Part shown: positions 1-11,364 of the stretch, in pieces
Position numbering within the stretch: position 1 is the first letter of the stretch
Layout of the letters: the number at the start of each line of letters is the position of its first letter
Source: Ignelater luminosus
Lineage: Eukaryota; Arthropoda; Insecta; Coleoptera; Elateridae
Direction: 5' to 3'
Length of the DNA stretch: 64,000 bases
NCBI GenBank assembly: GCA_011009095.1
Contig: VTPC01000392.1
Span: 5,874-69,873, forward strand
Notes under the pieces: generated by a model
Seen by the model: the letters and a program-made list of their open reading frames with translations, nothing else
Told to the model about the DNA's origin: nothing
The model's database searches: none
Position numbers and translations under genes: made by a program

Positions 1-590
1 CGAATTCGCTAGCACGAGAATTCGTGTAAATTTTTCGAAATGAAGCAAAAAATTGTTAACATTTGCGAATGTGTGCCTACGTTACATAATCCAATAATCA
101 CATATCATACCACAAAAAGCCCGACCCTAGGGCTAAATACTAGAATGAGAGAGTTTCCAGGTCCGTGCAGGGTTCTATGTAGTTTGAACAGTAAACCGAA
201 TAAATTTATGTAAATTGCAGCTTTGGAAATTATAGAGAACTTTCAGACAGACTAAACTAGCAACATACGTGGATTAACTAAATGTAACTGTTTAAAATTT
301 AATTACGGACTTCTACACTTCCCTAAACTACTCCACTAGATTTTGAATTATATTTTAGTAATCTTGTAGATAAACAATAGCGTAATTGTTAAGTTTAGAT
401 ATTCATGGATTTTATCATTAAAATGCTCTTAATGCAGCGGTGTTTGCTTTACCTTTGGCATTATTAACAAAAATTTTCTTCATTGTTAGAAAAATGTACG
501 AACAGAATTCTGTTCTGAAGGGATTGTAAGTTATTAGGTGAAATAACCCGTAACTAATGAAGGATAAAAAAATGTTGTTCGATTTTTCAG
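1..590 (+). other. Intron sequence upstream of the first visible exon
   Basis: AT-rich sequence without a credible coding frame, ending in a pyrimidine-rich stretch and AG at 589-590. It is read as the 3' part of an intron because the exon that follows opens in phase 1, so at least one more coding exon must lie to the left of the window. Nothing else is recognised in it. Confidence 0.6.
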
Positions 591-781
591 ACAAGCCCGT
601 ACCACGTCACCCTCATCTATGGAAGCAATTTGATCAAGCCTGGGGTTTCATTGGGGGTGATGTTAATTTAACCTGTGAAGTAGACGCAAATCCTACACCA
701 AAATTCGAATGGTATCGTAAAAACCGACCCTTAGTCCTTAAAGATCGTACGATTTACGAAGCACACCGATCTATTCTGCAG
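591..781 (+). CDS. Ig/FN3 cell-adhesion-like protein, internal exon (first half of an Ig domain)
   Basis: This internal exon encodes most of a C2-type immunoglobulin domain. The frame reads KPVPRHPHLWKQFDQAWGF, then GGDVNLTCEVDANP, then FEWYRKNRPL. It carries the B-strand Cys (codon 674-676), the core Trp of FEW and an NLT glycosylation sequon in VNLTC. The acceptor AG is at 589-590 and the donor GTATGT starts at 782. The exon opens in phase 1 and closes in phase 0 with a CAG codon. The following 68-bp intron (782-849) splits the Ig fold, and the partner Cys lies in the next exon. Family knowledge: Ig plus FN3 plus a GPI tail is the plan of insect neural adhesion proteins such as Klingon and Wrapper, and resembles Fasciclin-2/NCAM-type modules. 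The exact orthologue is not recognised. The N-terminus and signal peptide are outside the window. Confidence 0.85.
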
Positions 782-849
782 GTATGTAATTAAATGCGGA
801 ATTTATGACATATTTGAGGCACGGTTTCTTTTTTACTGTTTTCTTTCAG

Positions 850-1147
850 CTTCAGATAAACAATTCCGCGGTATTTGGAGATTACAAATGTAAAGCGTGG
901 AATAAATTGGGTAAATTAGAAAAGTTTATCACTTTACAACAAGGTGTTCAACCGGAACCACCAGATCATGTTCAATTAAAATCAGCACACGTTCATTCTT
1001 TAGATTTGGAAATTCGCGGACCCGATATGACCAATAAAACAATTTTTCTTGATATGGAACCCATAGGATACAGAGTTCAAATTAAAGAAGTGGAAGAACA
1101 TATTGAATGGGAACGAGCTAGCACGGTGGATTTTCCAATACGAGATG
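850..1147 (+). CDS. Ig/FN3 cell-adhesion-like protein, internal exon (end of Ig, start of FN3)
   Basis: The exon starts after TTTCAG at 844-849 in phase 0 and reads LQINNSAVFGDYKCKAWNKL. This supplies the F-strand D-Y-x-C signature that closes the Ig domain (Cys codon 889-891). A linker follows, then the first strands of a fibronectin type III domain: PEPPDHVQLKSAHVHSLDLE, and further on GYRVQIKEVEEHIEWERAS. Two more sequons (NNS, NKT) fit an extracellular protein. The exon ends at 1147 after RD plus one base, before donor GTTTGT, so it is phase 1. The final exon begins with two bases that complete GAC (Asp), which supports the join across 13.3 kb. An in-frame stop would come soon after if the intron were retained. 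Confidence 0.85.
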
Positions 1148-2449
1148 GTTTGTATTTTATTTGTCATTTTTAAAATTAATTATGTTACATGTTAACCGGG
1201 ACGTGTTCTTGTATGTTTACGTGCTCCTAAAGGGATTATTAATTTATTATCGATTTTAATAAGCTATAACAAGTTGTATATACACAGCAACTACAAAGTT
1301 TAACCCTCCTTAAACTATAGAGTAGTTGGGGTAATAATAATCGATAATAAACTCGTTAGACAAGTTGAAGATGTGTTGAGCTATTTCATGCTCTTGAGTC
1401 TCGGTGAAAGCACTTTTAGCATCTAATTTTACTAGATTTTCCTGAATTGTATCTCTTCGTTTATCTTGTAATGTTACGTAAGGGACGTTGTATCGAGAAG
1501 AGCTTTCACAATGTCGATTTTGCCTCCTCGAACTACTTTTGGTGTCCTAACAATGCCGCACTTGTTCCCAAAGGATACAGCAGTTGTTTCGAGGAATTTT
1601 TAAGGAGCCGTACTTCCACAACATAAACATTGATTGGGACTTTTAGTGGTTAACCTACCGAGATTTATTAGCGTCATTCTTGTTGATTCAATTGATGAGA
1701 GATAAATTACTTCTACAAATTTTATTTTTACTGCAAACCGATAAATTTGAATTTGGGTTTTCTTGTCGACAGAAGATTTCTGTATTTTCAAGATAGGAAG
1801 CGATTTATTATTGCTAGTTCAATTAATAATAATAATTGTATAGAAACGGACACTTTTAAATTAATCGTTCCATAAGTAAATCATAATTATTTCTTTTTGC
1901 AGCAATGACGGTTACTACAAGGAAGAGCGTGGGGTTGTTCTTCATAAACATGGTCTCCAAGCGAAAGTTTGTTTTATAAACTTGTGAAGTTTTTATTTTA
2001 TTTGTAAACCAACTGATTTTAGGCGTTCATCTCTTTTATGCAAAGTAGGAAAACGTAATAAGAATAACGGCTGCTGCATAAATTGAAATTAATTTTGTCA
2101 TAAATGAAAAAATATCGTCTGGCTTATTTATTTAATTTTCGTTTTGTTAACTATATTCGTTTCCATTACTGGCTCAATACGTATACTATTCCAATTCAAA
2201 CATAAATTATAAACATATTAAGTGAACGTAAGACAATAATAACAGACAAAACAACAACTACAGCAACAACACGTGCGCTGTAAGGCAACTAATTACTGCT
2301 ACATTAAGCAATTTCAGGCCCGATGAAACGTTCATACGACCCAAGTGACACCGGATGCCGCAATTACTCACTCGTGATGTAGCATATATTTATCTTAAAG
2401 ACCGCAGAGAAGAAATATGATTGGAATTATAATTTCCATTATTGTAGGA

Positions 2450-2850
2450 ATTCTAAAAAAGGATAGTAGTTGTGACTCGGAGGGACGTGATAAATAGATG
2501 AATTCGAATAATTCGGTTTTGAGAATAATAAAACCTAACCAGTTACGATGATTGGGGCATTTAGTACAATTATCGGACAATAAAGTGTGAAAGGTTAGGA
2601 TTTACAAAAGAAGATTTAAAGGAAGGCCTAGAAGATTGTATTAATTATAGAATCCTAAAGGAAATGATTCAAGATAGAAAAAAATAGAAGAAATTTCAAT
2701 GCCACCAACCGCAATTCTTGTAGATCTGTCATTTTCACTGGTCATTGTACCAAACTGGCTGGTTAAATGGACGTTATGCAAGTAGGAGTTGTAGACTTTC
2801 CTCTCTAATTCAAGTATCATAGGCGCAGATGAAGATTAATCGGCAGTCAC
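2450..2850 (+). mobile_element. LINE remnant A: C-terminal tail of an endonuclease/RT ORF
   Basis: With gaps and stops, the + strand reads like the extreme C-terminus of insect LINE ORF2 proteins: RMNSNNSVLRIIKPNQLR, stop, LGHL, then RRFKGRPRRL, then MIQDRKK. The NxLRWxGH...GRPRK...W.. layout is the usual 3' end of these polyproteins. Here the Trp codon of the LRWxGH motif is TGA (2549-2551 region), so it is dead. No RT core is attached on its 5' side, so this is a 5'-truncated copy. Family assignment below LINE is not attempted. Confidence 0.55.
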
Positions 2851-2879
2851 TAAGATCAACAAGTGATGAGAATGCGTAT

Positions 2880-5800
2880 AGACAAGTATATGTGAGTAAC
2901 AAAAAGTAAGCAAATCGGAAATTCAGAAATTTAAAAATAGCAAGACAAAAGCAGAGCACAAGAATATAAAGAAATTTTCTAAAAGACTAAAAGGACTGCA
3001 AAGTCATCAAACAGAGACATGGAGACCAGAAAAACAAAAAAGGAACAAAAGAAACAGAATTTAAGAAAAAGGAAGATCTAGAAAGCAGAATGTAATGAAA
3101 AAAATTTAAAAAAATCAAGAAAAAATGAAAAAAAATGCAAAAAGAGATGGATAAAAAGCAACAAATATGGAATCGAGAGAAAAAGGAGTTACATGCTAAA
3201 ATAAAAAAACTAGAAAAAATCTTAGAGATAAAAGGAAAGAGAAATCATGTAGTGGTGAAGGAATCCAATGAGAAAGCGAGAAAATAAGTAAAAAGGTCAA
3301 AAACGTCTTGGAAGAAAATATGAGCAGAAGTAAATGTAATCGAGACATTCACATTGGGGAAATGTTGAAGATAAAATCACAATAGCAAAGCTGGAAGATT
3401 GTAATCAAAAAATGAAAGTAATGAAGAAAAGTAGACTAACTATACAAGGGATTCAGTGATAAATAGTTTTGATGCACAAAGAAGAAATGAGAACAGGAAG
3501 TGAGGTGAAGATAGGATTTCAAAAAGTACACATAAAAGATTACTTGTAAATACATATAGAACCATAACGAGGGAAGACTTAATCACCTCCTCCACGGGGG
3601 AGAAGAAGAAATATAGAACAGAGACGAAAGTAGTGCTCCTCAGCTACAAATCTTTGGGAGGAAGAATAGGGAAAATGTTAATTGACTATAGGCTATTTCA
3701 AAAGGAAAAAGATAAACACAGAAACAAAGAATGAAAGGGCACTATACAGTAGCATACAGTAAAATGTAAAAAGTTTTTTTTAAAAAAAGGAACTGTAAAG
3801 TTTTCAGTCTAGGAAATTCAAGAATATAACATCCCAGTACTGACAGCAGTCCAAAAGATCAATATAAGAAGGAAAGAAAATTATTGAGATAAATGGCTTA
3901 CCCTTTTCAACAACGAAGAAGAAGGAAATCGTATGGGAACGAACCTTACGGTAGAAAATACGGTGAGGGATAGAATAATTGACTATAAAGACTATAAGAC
4001 ATGGAAAGTCAGCAAAATTAACGGAAATAAAAAAAAAAGATAAATCACTAAAAGCCTGAGAAGATTATAAAAAACAATATGCAGAAATAAAGAACATCAA
4101 TAGTAGTTACAAAAGTTTTAGCAAATAGAAGAAAGTAGGTAAACATGGTACTGCAAAGATAAACAATAGAAAATAATAGAAGGAGAACGGCGAGTTATAG
4201 AGAGATGGTCTGAACACTAGAAAGAAATAATGACAGAGATAGAGGAGGAAAAAGAGAGAAACTACAAACCACAAAACAATGCAAAATGACCAATACCTAC
4301 AAAAGATAAAATGAAAAGAATTATTAAACGAATGAATGGCAATAAAAGTTCTGAAAGAAATGAATTCAGATAGAATTAATTAAGATAGAGCAGATTATTT
4401 AAGAAGAAAAATTTATAAAATAATACAAACAGTATGGAAAATTAGAGGATGCCATTAGAATGAAGGAAAATAATAATAACACCAATATATAAAAACGAGA
4501 CTAAATGGAATGCAGAAACGGATCTCACTTCTCAATTTGGCATACAAAATTTTAGGGACAAGGATTAATGATAGAATAAAGAAGGCAGCCAGGAAATAAT
4601 TAGGTGAATATCAATGTACATTCCATTGGAGCAGGTACGTTACATAGATCAAGCATAGGTTTTAGATCAAATTTAAAAAATGTGTTCAAAGAAGAGCGTT
4701 ACTGTACATTGTTTATCTTTTGATTTCGATCAGCCATATCTTAAAGTAAATAGAAATATGGAAATCCAATCATTAAATATAATGAATCTCTTAAGGAATC
4801 TAATCTAGCTGGTTCAGATGACCTTCAAAAAACAAGGAAAATTGTCCAAGGAATATAAAACAACGTGTGGTCTACGCTAAGATGATCCAATTTCTTCCTC
4901 CTTATTCAACATCCTTTTAGAATGTATATTAAGAAAATGCCAATTTAAAACAATAAGTAACATATACAAGAACTCATACCAATACATGGCCTGGTGATTC
5001 TAGCAAGAACTAAAAAAGAATTAAAAAATTTAAAACATCTGAAAGTGAATTAAGCAAGTGCGATTGGAGATACGACTATATGTTGCAGTGGAATATACTC
5101 GCCTATCTCCGACTCTTTGATTCAGAATTCAACTCAACTGCTTTGCGGAAGTTTCTAACAGATTTATAGAAGATTCGTAGGGTTCTGATCACTAGATAGT
5201 GTTTACCGAAAATGCCTCTAATCAAATTTTGGCGATACTGAATGTCGGAATATTTTATATCAAAGCACTGTCTATGTAACTTGTCCTGTCACTCTTTATT
5301 ATTACGAGCTCCACTTTTCCAAAGATCAAACGTTACTGCTTTTCCTAATGTTTTCACACTTCTCACAAACTATTTTAAGTGTACCTCTGTTTTTGTAATG
5401 CCCCAGAATTCACTGTATATCTTATAGATCCGCAACAGTAAGGTTTGTGGAAAATCAACCCAAGAATATAAAGAAAACTTAATGATCAGAAATATACAAA
5501 GAGTACGAATTTAAAAACCAAAATACAGTAATATATTTGGGAGCAGAATTCACAAGTGTACCAAGTAAGAACAATGAAGTACAAAGAAGAAGTACTTTAG
5601 AGATGAAAACAATGGCAACAGTGCAATGTGCAAAGAATACATCCAGAAAAATAAAAATACAAATATATAAAACAATAATCCAATATGTAGTCCTGTTTGA
5701 TAGTAAGACGTGGGTACTAAAGTTGGAAGATCAGAAAAATCTGGGAGCGGAAAATATTAAGAAAGATTTTCACAGAAAATAAAGAGATAGACATATGGAG

Positions 5801-5990
5801 AAGAAGAATGAATAATAAAGTACACATATGATGAATAGCACAAAAGACCCCCAAAAGATATAGTAAAATTAATTAAACAAAAGACCAAGACGGCTAGATC
5901 ATATTGCAACAAAGCTAAGAAGGATTCTAGACGAAGAATACCAGGAAGAAACTCAAAAGGAATGATGGAATATCTGAGAAAGCCCTAGGT
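2880..5990 (+). mobile_element. LINE remnant B: decayed reverse-transcriptase ORF
   Basis: This is a purine-rich, heavily mutated forward LINE. RT blocks are legible in order: MKRIIKRMNGNKSSE (finger region, about 4310-4360), ISLLNLAYKILGTRINDRIK (about 4520-4585), PISSSLFNILLECILRK (about 4888-4940), and VILARTKKELKNLK (about 4994-5035), where the preceding YADD has been lost to a deletion. An interruption at about 5055-5440 splits the ORF, which resumes as LMIRNIQRVRI, then YLGAEFTS (about 5535), KMKIYK-like and SKTWVLKLEDQKNL (about 5700-5745), and a final KRPRRLDHIATKLRRILDE (about 5880-5940). These are the palm, thumb and C-terminal features of endonuclease/RT elements common in insects. 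The part before 4300 is assigned only by base composition and continuity. No element ends or target duplication were found. Confidence 0.6.
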
Positions 5991-8476
5991 TTACCAGATC
6001 TTATGATTTGCTCCTCGTGAATGTAACGCGGTATACTCAAGACTGTTATGAAATCTTCTAGATATATCTGCATATACAATGCTTTCGAGAATAAGCGATT
6101 CCCATGTGATCACAGCTGTTTAGGCAACCAAAGTTGCAAGATGGCAAGCCTGATTAATTTCTCCTAGGTAGCTTATATAGCTTAGTTGAAACCAACATAA
6201 CCTCGTCAGAGAATGGAAAATGTCAATCAATGATACTAATATAAAGCAGCCTTTAAAAAAACTAAAGAATAGAATTTATTATTTATTGTTATTTAAAAGA
6301 CAGCAAACACCAGGAACTCAAAAATGAGGTTATAAAACTGAAAATATTATTTCTTCAAACCGCTCAACCACTACCAACATACAGGAAGCAAATTTCAAGC
6401 GCCAAATTTAAATCTGATCTCGTGAAGAAAAAGCAAACAACAAGGAGAAAAATGAGCAGTGAAATGCATAGATACAAATAGAGGGAATAGAAAGAAAAGA
6501 TATAGAAAGCAATCGACAGCAGAGCTCATATATACAGGAGTCGTTTACCCAGCATGTAGTGACAAAATTCCGCGAGCATTAAAAGTCGAGTTACATAAAA
6601 CGATTGGCGGGTTTAAGGAATGCAACAGTTGGCAGCGTTTCCAAGCAAAGGTCCTCTAAACGACAACGCTGAAGAAGTTCTAACAATCATCTGTTGGGTG
6701 TTTTAGTCAGTGGTAAAATATTATGCGTTGTATTTAATCAACGTTAAAACTTAATCTCACCTTTTTAACAATGTGTGTATTTGTTGGTGCTTTGCTTGTT
6801 TCTTCTACTGACAGAGATTGCTGTGGTTACGTTTAGGGAATTTACAATTATCAACAGTTGTTTCTCGACAGTTTGAATTCCTAAACGCGCCCAATGATAA
6901 GACAAGTGGGTAGTGGCACAAGAAGATTAGAGAAAGATACAAGCATGGGAAAGAGAAATAATAAACAATATTTTTGAAGAAGTTGGAATAAAAATTGTAC
7001 AACAAGGTAGCTTAAGATAGTTATTACATATTGCGTGCAAAATCAACAACCAACCAAGAGGATCTACAAAACTAAAATAGGGAGTAAAAGAAGAGGTAAG
7101 CCACAGAAAGCATTACAAATCACTATGCAAAAATACTTTCAAGAATTTGCGTTAGAAGAAGAGGTGGCAAGGAAAATCAAAGTCATATAGCAACATGCCT
7201 AATGAGCTGAGATAGATACTATCGATATGGCTATGTTATTGAGTGATAACCAAATATATAGAATTTTAGATTGAGATTGAAATCTGTTTGAAAATGCTAC
7301 AATCACACGCATATAAAAAAGAATTTCACTTGAGATTCACCCGCAGTTGATATGACTTGATCAAATTTGGATAATGCTAGAAAAATTCACAGCAATATGT
7401 ATATAGCTATAGATTTGTTGAAGGCAAATGTATGTAGCTTATACGCGGTCTTGCCTTACAAATTACAATTAATATGTGAATATTTATTTTTTAATATGCG
7501 ACACCGCCAATGCGAAAAAAAATAGAGCGCTGATATAACAGTCAAATATCAAAATGCTTGCCAAACATTATGATAGTTTGGGTAAAGAGAAAAATTAGAG
7601 TAAAAAACAAGCATGACACTTCAAACTAGTACGCATAACCAGGGGATGAAAAGGAAAAGACTTTTTGTGTTTATGTGCTAAAAAAAGTATTTTTTAATAT
7701 GGTTGAAATTCAAAAGCTTCAAAAATAAACGTGTTAAAAAAAATGACTTGTCACAGAGAAATAAGTGGGAAAAATTAATTACTATGTACTAACGAAGTTA
7801 ATGAAAGGGTGGTACGAGGTGATGTTTTTTTTTATCAACTTTTGTGTTTTTTAATTTACATCTAACCATGTACTACACATTCAATCTACACAAAAACGTA
7901 AAGTATTAGTGGTAGAAATATTTTCTAAATTATTGTTTGCTGCACGCAGCTATTCTTAATCAAGTATAATTATTATTGCATGAATTCATTGGGTATTCAT
8001 TTCATTTGTCTTTTATAATTAAATTGTTTAATTTCGGTTTAATTGATGATGGAAGAGCTAGGCTGGTTGAACGGTCAAATTTCTGATTCTAATTAAATTT
8101 GTATAATCACATTATCTGCGTGATAGCCTGATAACAGTATTGATGGAACTCTTTTACGTTAATAAGGCATGCGGGAGAATGCTGCGTAAAAACAGATTTT
8201 CATTAGGAATTTTGTTACCGATTATGTAATTATAAATTTTTTTACAAAGGAAGGTTTATTAAATAAATTTTAAAAGTAGTTGCCGTAGATTCTGCAACAG
8301 CATATTTTATGTTTCACTGTTTATATAGAAAAATTCAGCTACAAAAAGCTTTTTAATATCATTGTCAAAACATCACACAATACCATGAAAATAACTTAAT
8401 GTAGTTACCATGTATTGCGTAATTTCTCAATTAAACAGTTAAACTCAAATTAAAATGAGCAATTGATTGTGACTAC
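5991..8476 (+). other. Intron stretch, no gene; possible LINE tail at about 6880-7200
   Basis: No credible gene. A + strand stretch around 6880-7200 (for example GSKRRGKPQKALQI, then EEEVARKIKVI) vaguely resembles another LINE C-terminus, but the match is too weak to annotate separately. A 66-codon frame at 6459-6659 has no family I recognise. From 7250 to 8476 I see only AT-rich intron. Confidence 0.35.
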
Positions 8477-8535
8477 CAGGACCGGCGGTAGCGCCTAGCC
8501 CATAAGGTGGTCGTCTCAGAGCGCAAAACTCTGGA
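8477..8535 (+). mobile_element. hAT-like element terminus (one end only)
   Basis: The stretch starts CAGGACCGGCGGTAGCGCC and continues through a GC-rich subterminal region with AAGGTGGTCG and AGAGCGC. Insect hAT elements commonly begin CAGGGCCG followed by a GGCGCC-type subterminal block, and the intact hAT at 41277 begins CAGGGCCGTAGCTGGCGCC. No matching right end or 8-bp duplication was found downstream, so this is a solitary or truncated end. No transposase coding is visible next to it. Confidence 0.45.
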
Positions 8536-9607
8536 ATGACAAATAATAATATAAAAGCTACGAAAACATCGGTATATAGTAAATTAAATCAAAAAAAAAA
8601 TTCAAATAAGGTAAGCTTTTGCAATCTTCACTTTTATAAAGTAGAGGAATTTAAACCTAACCGTTTTGGACGTTGTTCAGTTGTCTGTAACAAAGTTTTC
8701 TCAAACTTCTTCCCATACCTGTTCTTAGTATTTCACTTGTGCAAAAGTAGACTTAAGAAAGATTATCCCCGTTAAAACTGAAAGTATTTATAGTACCTAG
8801 TGATCGCAAAACCGAAATCGTTATTTTTCTCGATCTTTTTAAATGTAACGCCTTGTATCTATTGTCGTGATTTAAAATAGTCTTTAGTTTGATACTTCTC
8901 TTGAATTCACAGTTTTTCTGGTGGATAGTCGACAACAATCTTCACTTGTAATTCTTATTTTAGTTTTAGAAATACGCACTGTATTAGTTCAAAATAGGTG
9001 AAATGGATATCAAACCAAAGCTGCTTCTATGCTCTCTTAAATACAGAGGGTTTTGTTTTATTTAAAGTATCGAGCAATATAACAATTTGTGCTTTGCGAT
9101 CACTCTATATAATAAAAACAGCCACTTAAGATTTGAGAGTAAAGACTAGTTTATTCTGAAGTACAAATGTTATTTCTATTAATGTCAAAGCGTGTGGAGG
9201 AATTTAGGAAAACTTGATAACAAGCAATGAAATAACGACGAAACGTGAGATTTAGACCTGTATAGTTATATTGTCACAATCAACAATGAACCAGACGTAC
9301 AGAAACGCTGAATCATAATGTGTTTTCCGTTTAAAGCCAATTTCATCTTTCCAGGCAAGTACTACTACTACTTTAACCCTTTTTTAAATTTTGTTTGTTT
9401 AGCTAGTTTTGCAAGTTTTTCTTTTTGGCAATTGCGTTTCGTTGTGAGATTTTTCTTCTGTGTTAAAACTGCAATCAGTTGTCGTCTACGCTTCCTTATT
9501 ATTCTGAAGTCAAGGGTACTTGACTGATAGTATCCAGCATTTATCCTGGCGATTCATCTTCCATACTAACTAAAAAATGCATACAGGTTTCGTGACTTTT
9601 ATGTCAT
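8536..9607 (+). other. Intron stretch with nothing recognised
   Basis: AT-rich sequence. Open frames of 60-80 codons exist on both strands but show low-complexity composition and no domain motif, so they are treated as chance. Confidence 0.5.
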
Positions 9608-9835
9608 TAACGGGCTTTTGGAATGGCATCGGGGTTATAGAGATAAATGCCTGTTGCTCAAAAAGCAGATACGGCACTCTCAACTGCAACAAATTTGAAC
9701 CGTGCTTCAATCAAAAGCTTACCAAATTGTAATATGTTAGCAGGACTTGTTGGACGCGCTTTTATAAAAACATTGCACACTGAGTAGTAATACGATCTTA
9801 AAAAATGAACGATCTAGCGGCTGCAGCTTGGGTCG
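9608..9835 (-). pseudogene. pogo/Tigger-type transposase, C-terminal fragment
   Basis: On the minus strand the sequence reads LQPLDRSFFK, a hallmark of the DDE region end in pogo/Tigger/jerky transposases (normally after PPHTSH). After a one-base frameshift it reads YYYSVCNVFIKARPTS, QFGKLLIEARFK, then AVSAF, stop, ATGIYLYNPDAIPKAR. The last block is the typical 'GFxATGIYPxNPDAIP' tail of these transposases. It is a dead fragment of about 70 codons. It lies directly against a Tc1/mariner-type remnant on the same strand, but the two belong to different transposase families, so they are separate insertions or a rearrangement junction. Confidence 0.6.
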
Positions 9836-9869
9836 GTAAATAGGATAGTTCCAAAATCATTCAAAATAC

Positions 9870-10330
9870 AAACTATAGAATCTTGGAACGTACGAGGCTA
9901 AAATTAGTTCCTTCTTTCACTTTTTCTTAAACTCTGTGATGTCTTGTCTGCATCTTCAAGAGTTTCTGCTTTACAGTTGTTCAATATCTCTCTATTGGTT
10001 TTAGCTCAGGGCAGTTAAAACGTTTGAACTCCTTTGGAACAAAATCCGAGTTGCTGTCATTCATCCATTTTGCAGTGTTTCGTGGAATTTAATTCATGTA
10101 GCCAACTTGACCTTATAGGTTTGAAATTCTGGTTGCTTCTTGGCCTTCTAAATCAGTAAATGGACGCAGTTTAACTTCTAGGCTATGCCTATAACGGGGA
10201 TGTTGGGATTTAGGATAAACGTGCTTTGACCTTTCTGGCTTAGCCAAACACAAACTCAAATCCTCTTTGGACTTCCGAATAACGTCCATGACAGCCAAGG
10301 TGGCATATCTCAATTCTTTGACGATCGCCC
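9870..10330 (-). pseudogene. Tc1/mariner-type transposase remnant
   Basis: The minus strand reads WMNDSNSDFVPKEF, then NCPELKPIERY, a stop in place of Trp, TTVKQKLLK. The PxLxPIExxWxxxK block surrounds the catalytic third acidic residue of DDE transposases of the Tc1/mariner (IS630) superfamily. The copy at 30370-30960 carries the same block (YPELRPIEKY, stop, AIVKRKL), so the two are probably related. The N-terminal part (10113-10313) is open but scrambled. The DNA-binding and first catalytic regions are not continuous, implying internal deletion and frameshifts. No inverted repeats were located. Confidence 0.55.
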
Positions 10331-11364
10331 GGTAGGATAAACTTGAATTTTCTTACGTTTGTGTTCTATTGTCGCGACGAAGTTGTTAGGTCATGATTTA
10401 CATTTTGGTTGCTCTGTCTAGTGTTTTGGAAAACTTTACTTCGACAAATAAACAAGTAGATCACCCAGTGCTATGCTGGTACATATTTTCCAGCTGTAAG
10501 CAGTTGTGGGATGCACAGGTTCTCTCCCTACTGGAGGGAAGCACCGAGATGGTGACTATTAAACTAGTAGCACGGGTAACAAAACTCTTTTGTGTAATTA
10601 TCTGTATCTATCTTATATTGAGCAAAACTAACAAAGCAAACTTTCAAAGCAGTTTCAAATTCCTACGATCCTTCAAATTGTATGCAAAGCAGTGTTAATT
10701 AGTACTTTCATAGAAATTGGATTAGATAAGGATCGCTCAATGCTTTGGATTAGTTAATGAGAACTAAGACATATACAATTAACAATAAATACGTCAAAAG
10801 GATTAGAACGACCTTGAATGCTATAATTAAAGAGGCACAAGAACTTAAGGTAATTCACACGAGACTTCATAGTCAAAATCAGTAATAAAATTGCAATTTC
10901 CAAAATTAGACGAAGGTATCATGTTGAGGAAATTGAAACAATGAAATATACAATCTATTGCAGTTTGATGTCTAAGTCTTTAGACAACCCAACATCTGTC
11001 AAAAGGTTCCTTTCCTATACCTATTCTATTCAAATCATATAACAGCAAAGTGCAATGACTTCTCTGTAGAATATGTTGCAAGAAATTACAACAAGGTCAG
11101 TTTAATCAAATCAAATACGCTTCTTTGGACATGGGGAGCAAAATTTTGCTTTGGATTAGAAGACCCAACGTGGCAAACGCTGAATATAATAAAATGAGAG
11201 AGTACACAATTCTGATTTGGTCGATACTGGAAGAACCGTCAAGGAAGCAGCGAACTCGCCTTGTCAATCCCCCGCCGGTTTCACTACCACTGCCGCGGCC
11301 ACAAAGGCACCACGATAAGTGAGCCTACTCCTGCTGTAAGTGTACCTCAACCCCCCATGTACTT
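10331..11364 (+). other. Intron stretch, no assigned gene
   Basis: It contains two unassigned frames, one of 101 codons at 10393-10698 and one of 65 codons at 11125-11322. The second ends in a proline-rich, GC-rich segment around 11265-11310 (CCCCCGCCGG, CCGCGGCC) unlike its surroundings. Neither shows a domain I recognise. The GC-rich patch lies just outside the 3' tail of the reverse-strand LINE. Confidence 0.35.

Noticed and set aside
1-26. CGAATTC...GAATTCG with GCACGAG, reminiscent of a cDNA-library EcoRI adaptor
   Set aside because: The match to the adaptor is interrupted by extra bases and continues into ordinary intron sequence. Short palindromic restriction sites are not evidence of contamination.
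6459-6659. 66-codon + frame in the intron with Lys/Arg-rich start
   Set aside because: No domain, no splice-site context and it lies among LINE debris.
9700-9790. Plus-strand phrase GLVGRAFIKTLHTE, similar to text seen in some transposases
   Set aside because: The minus strand of the same bases gives a longer and better ordered Tigger C-terminus, so the plus reading is coincidental.
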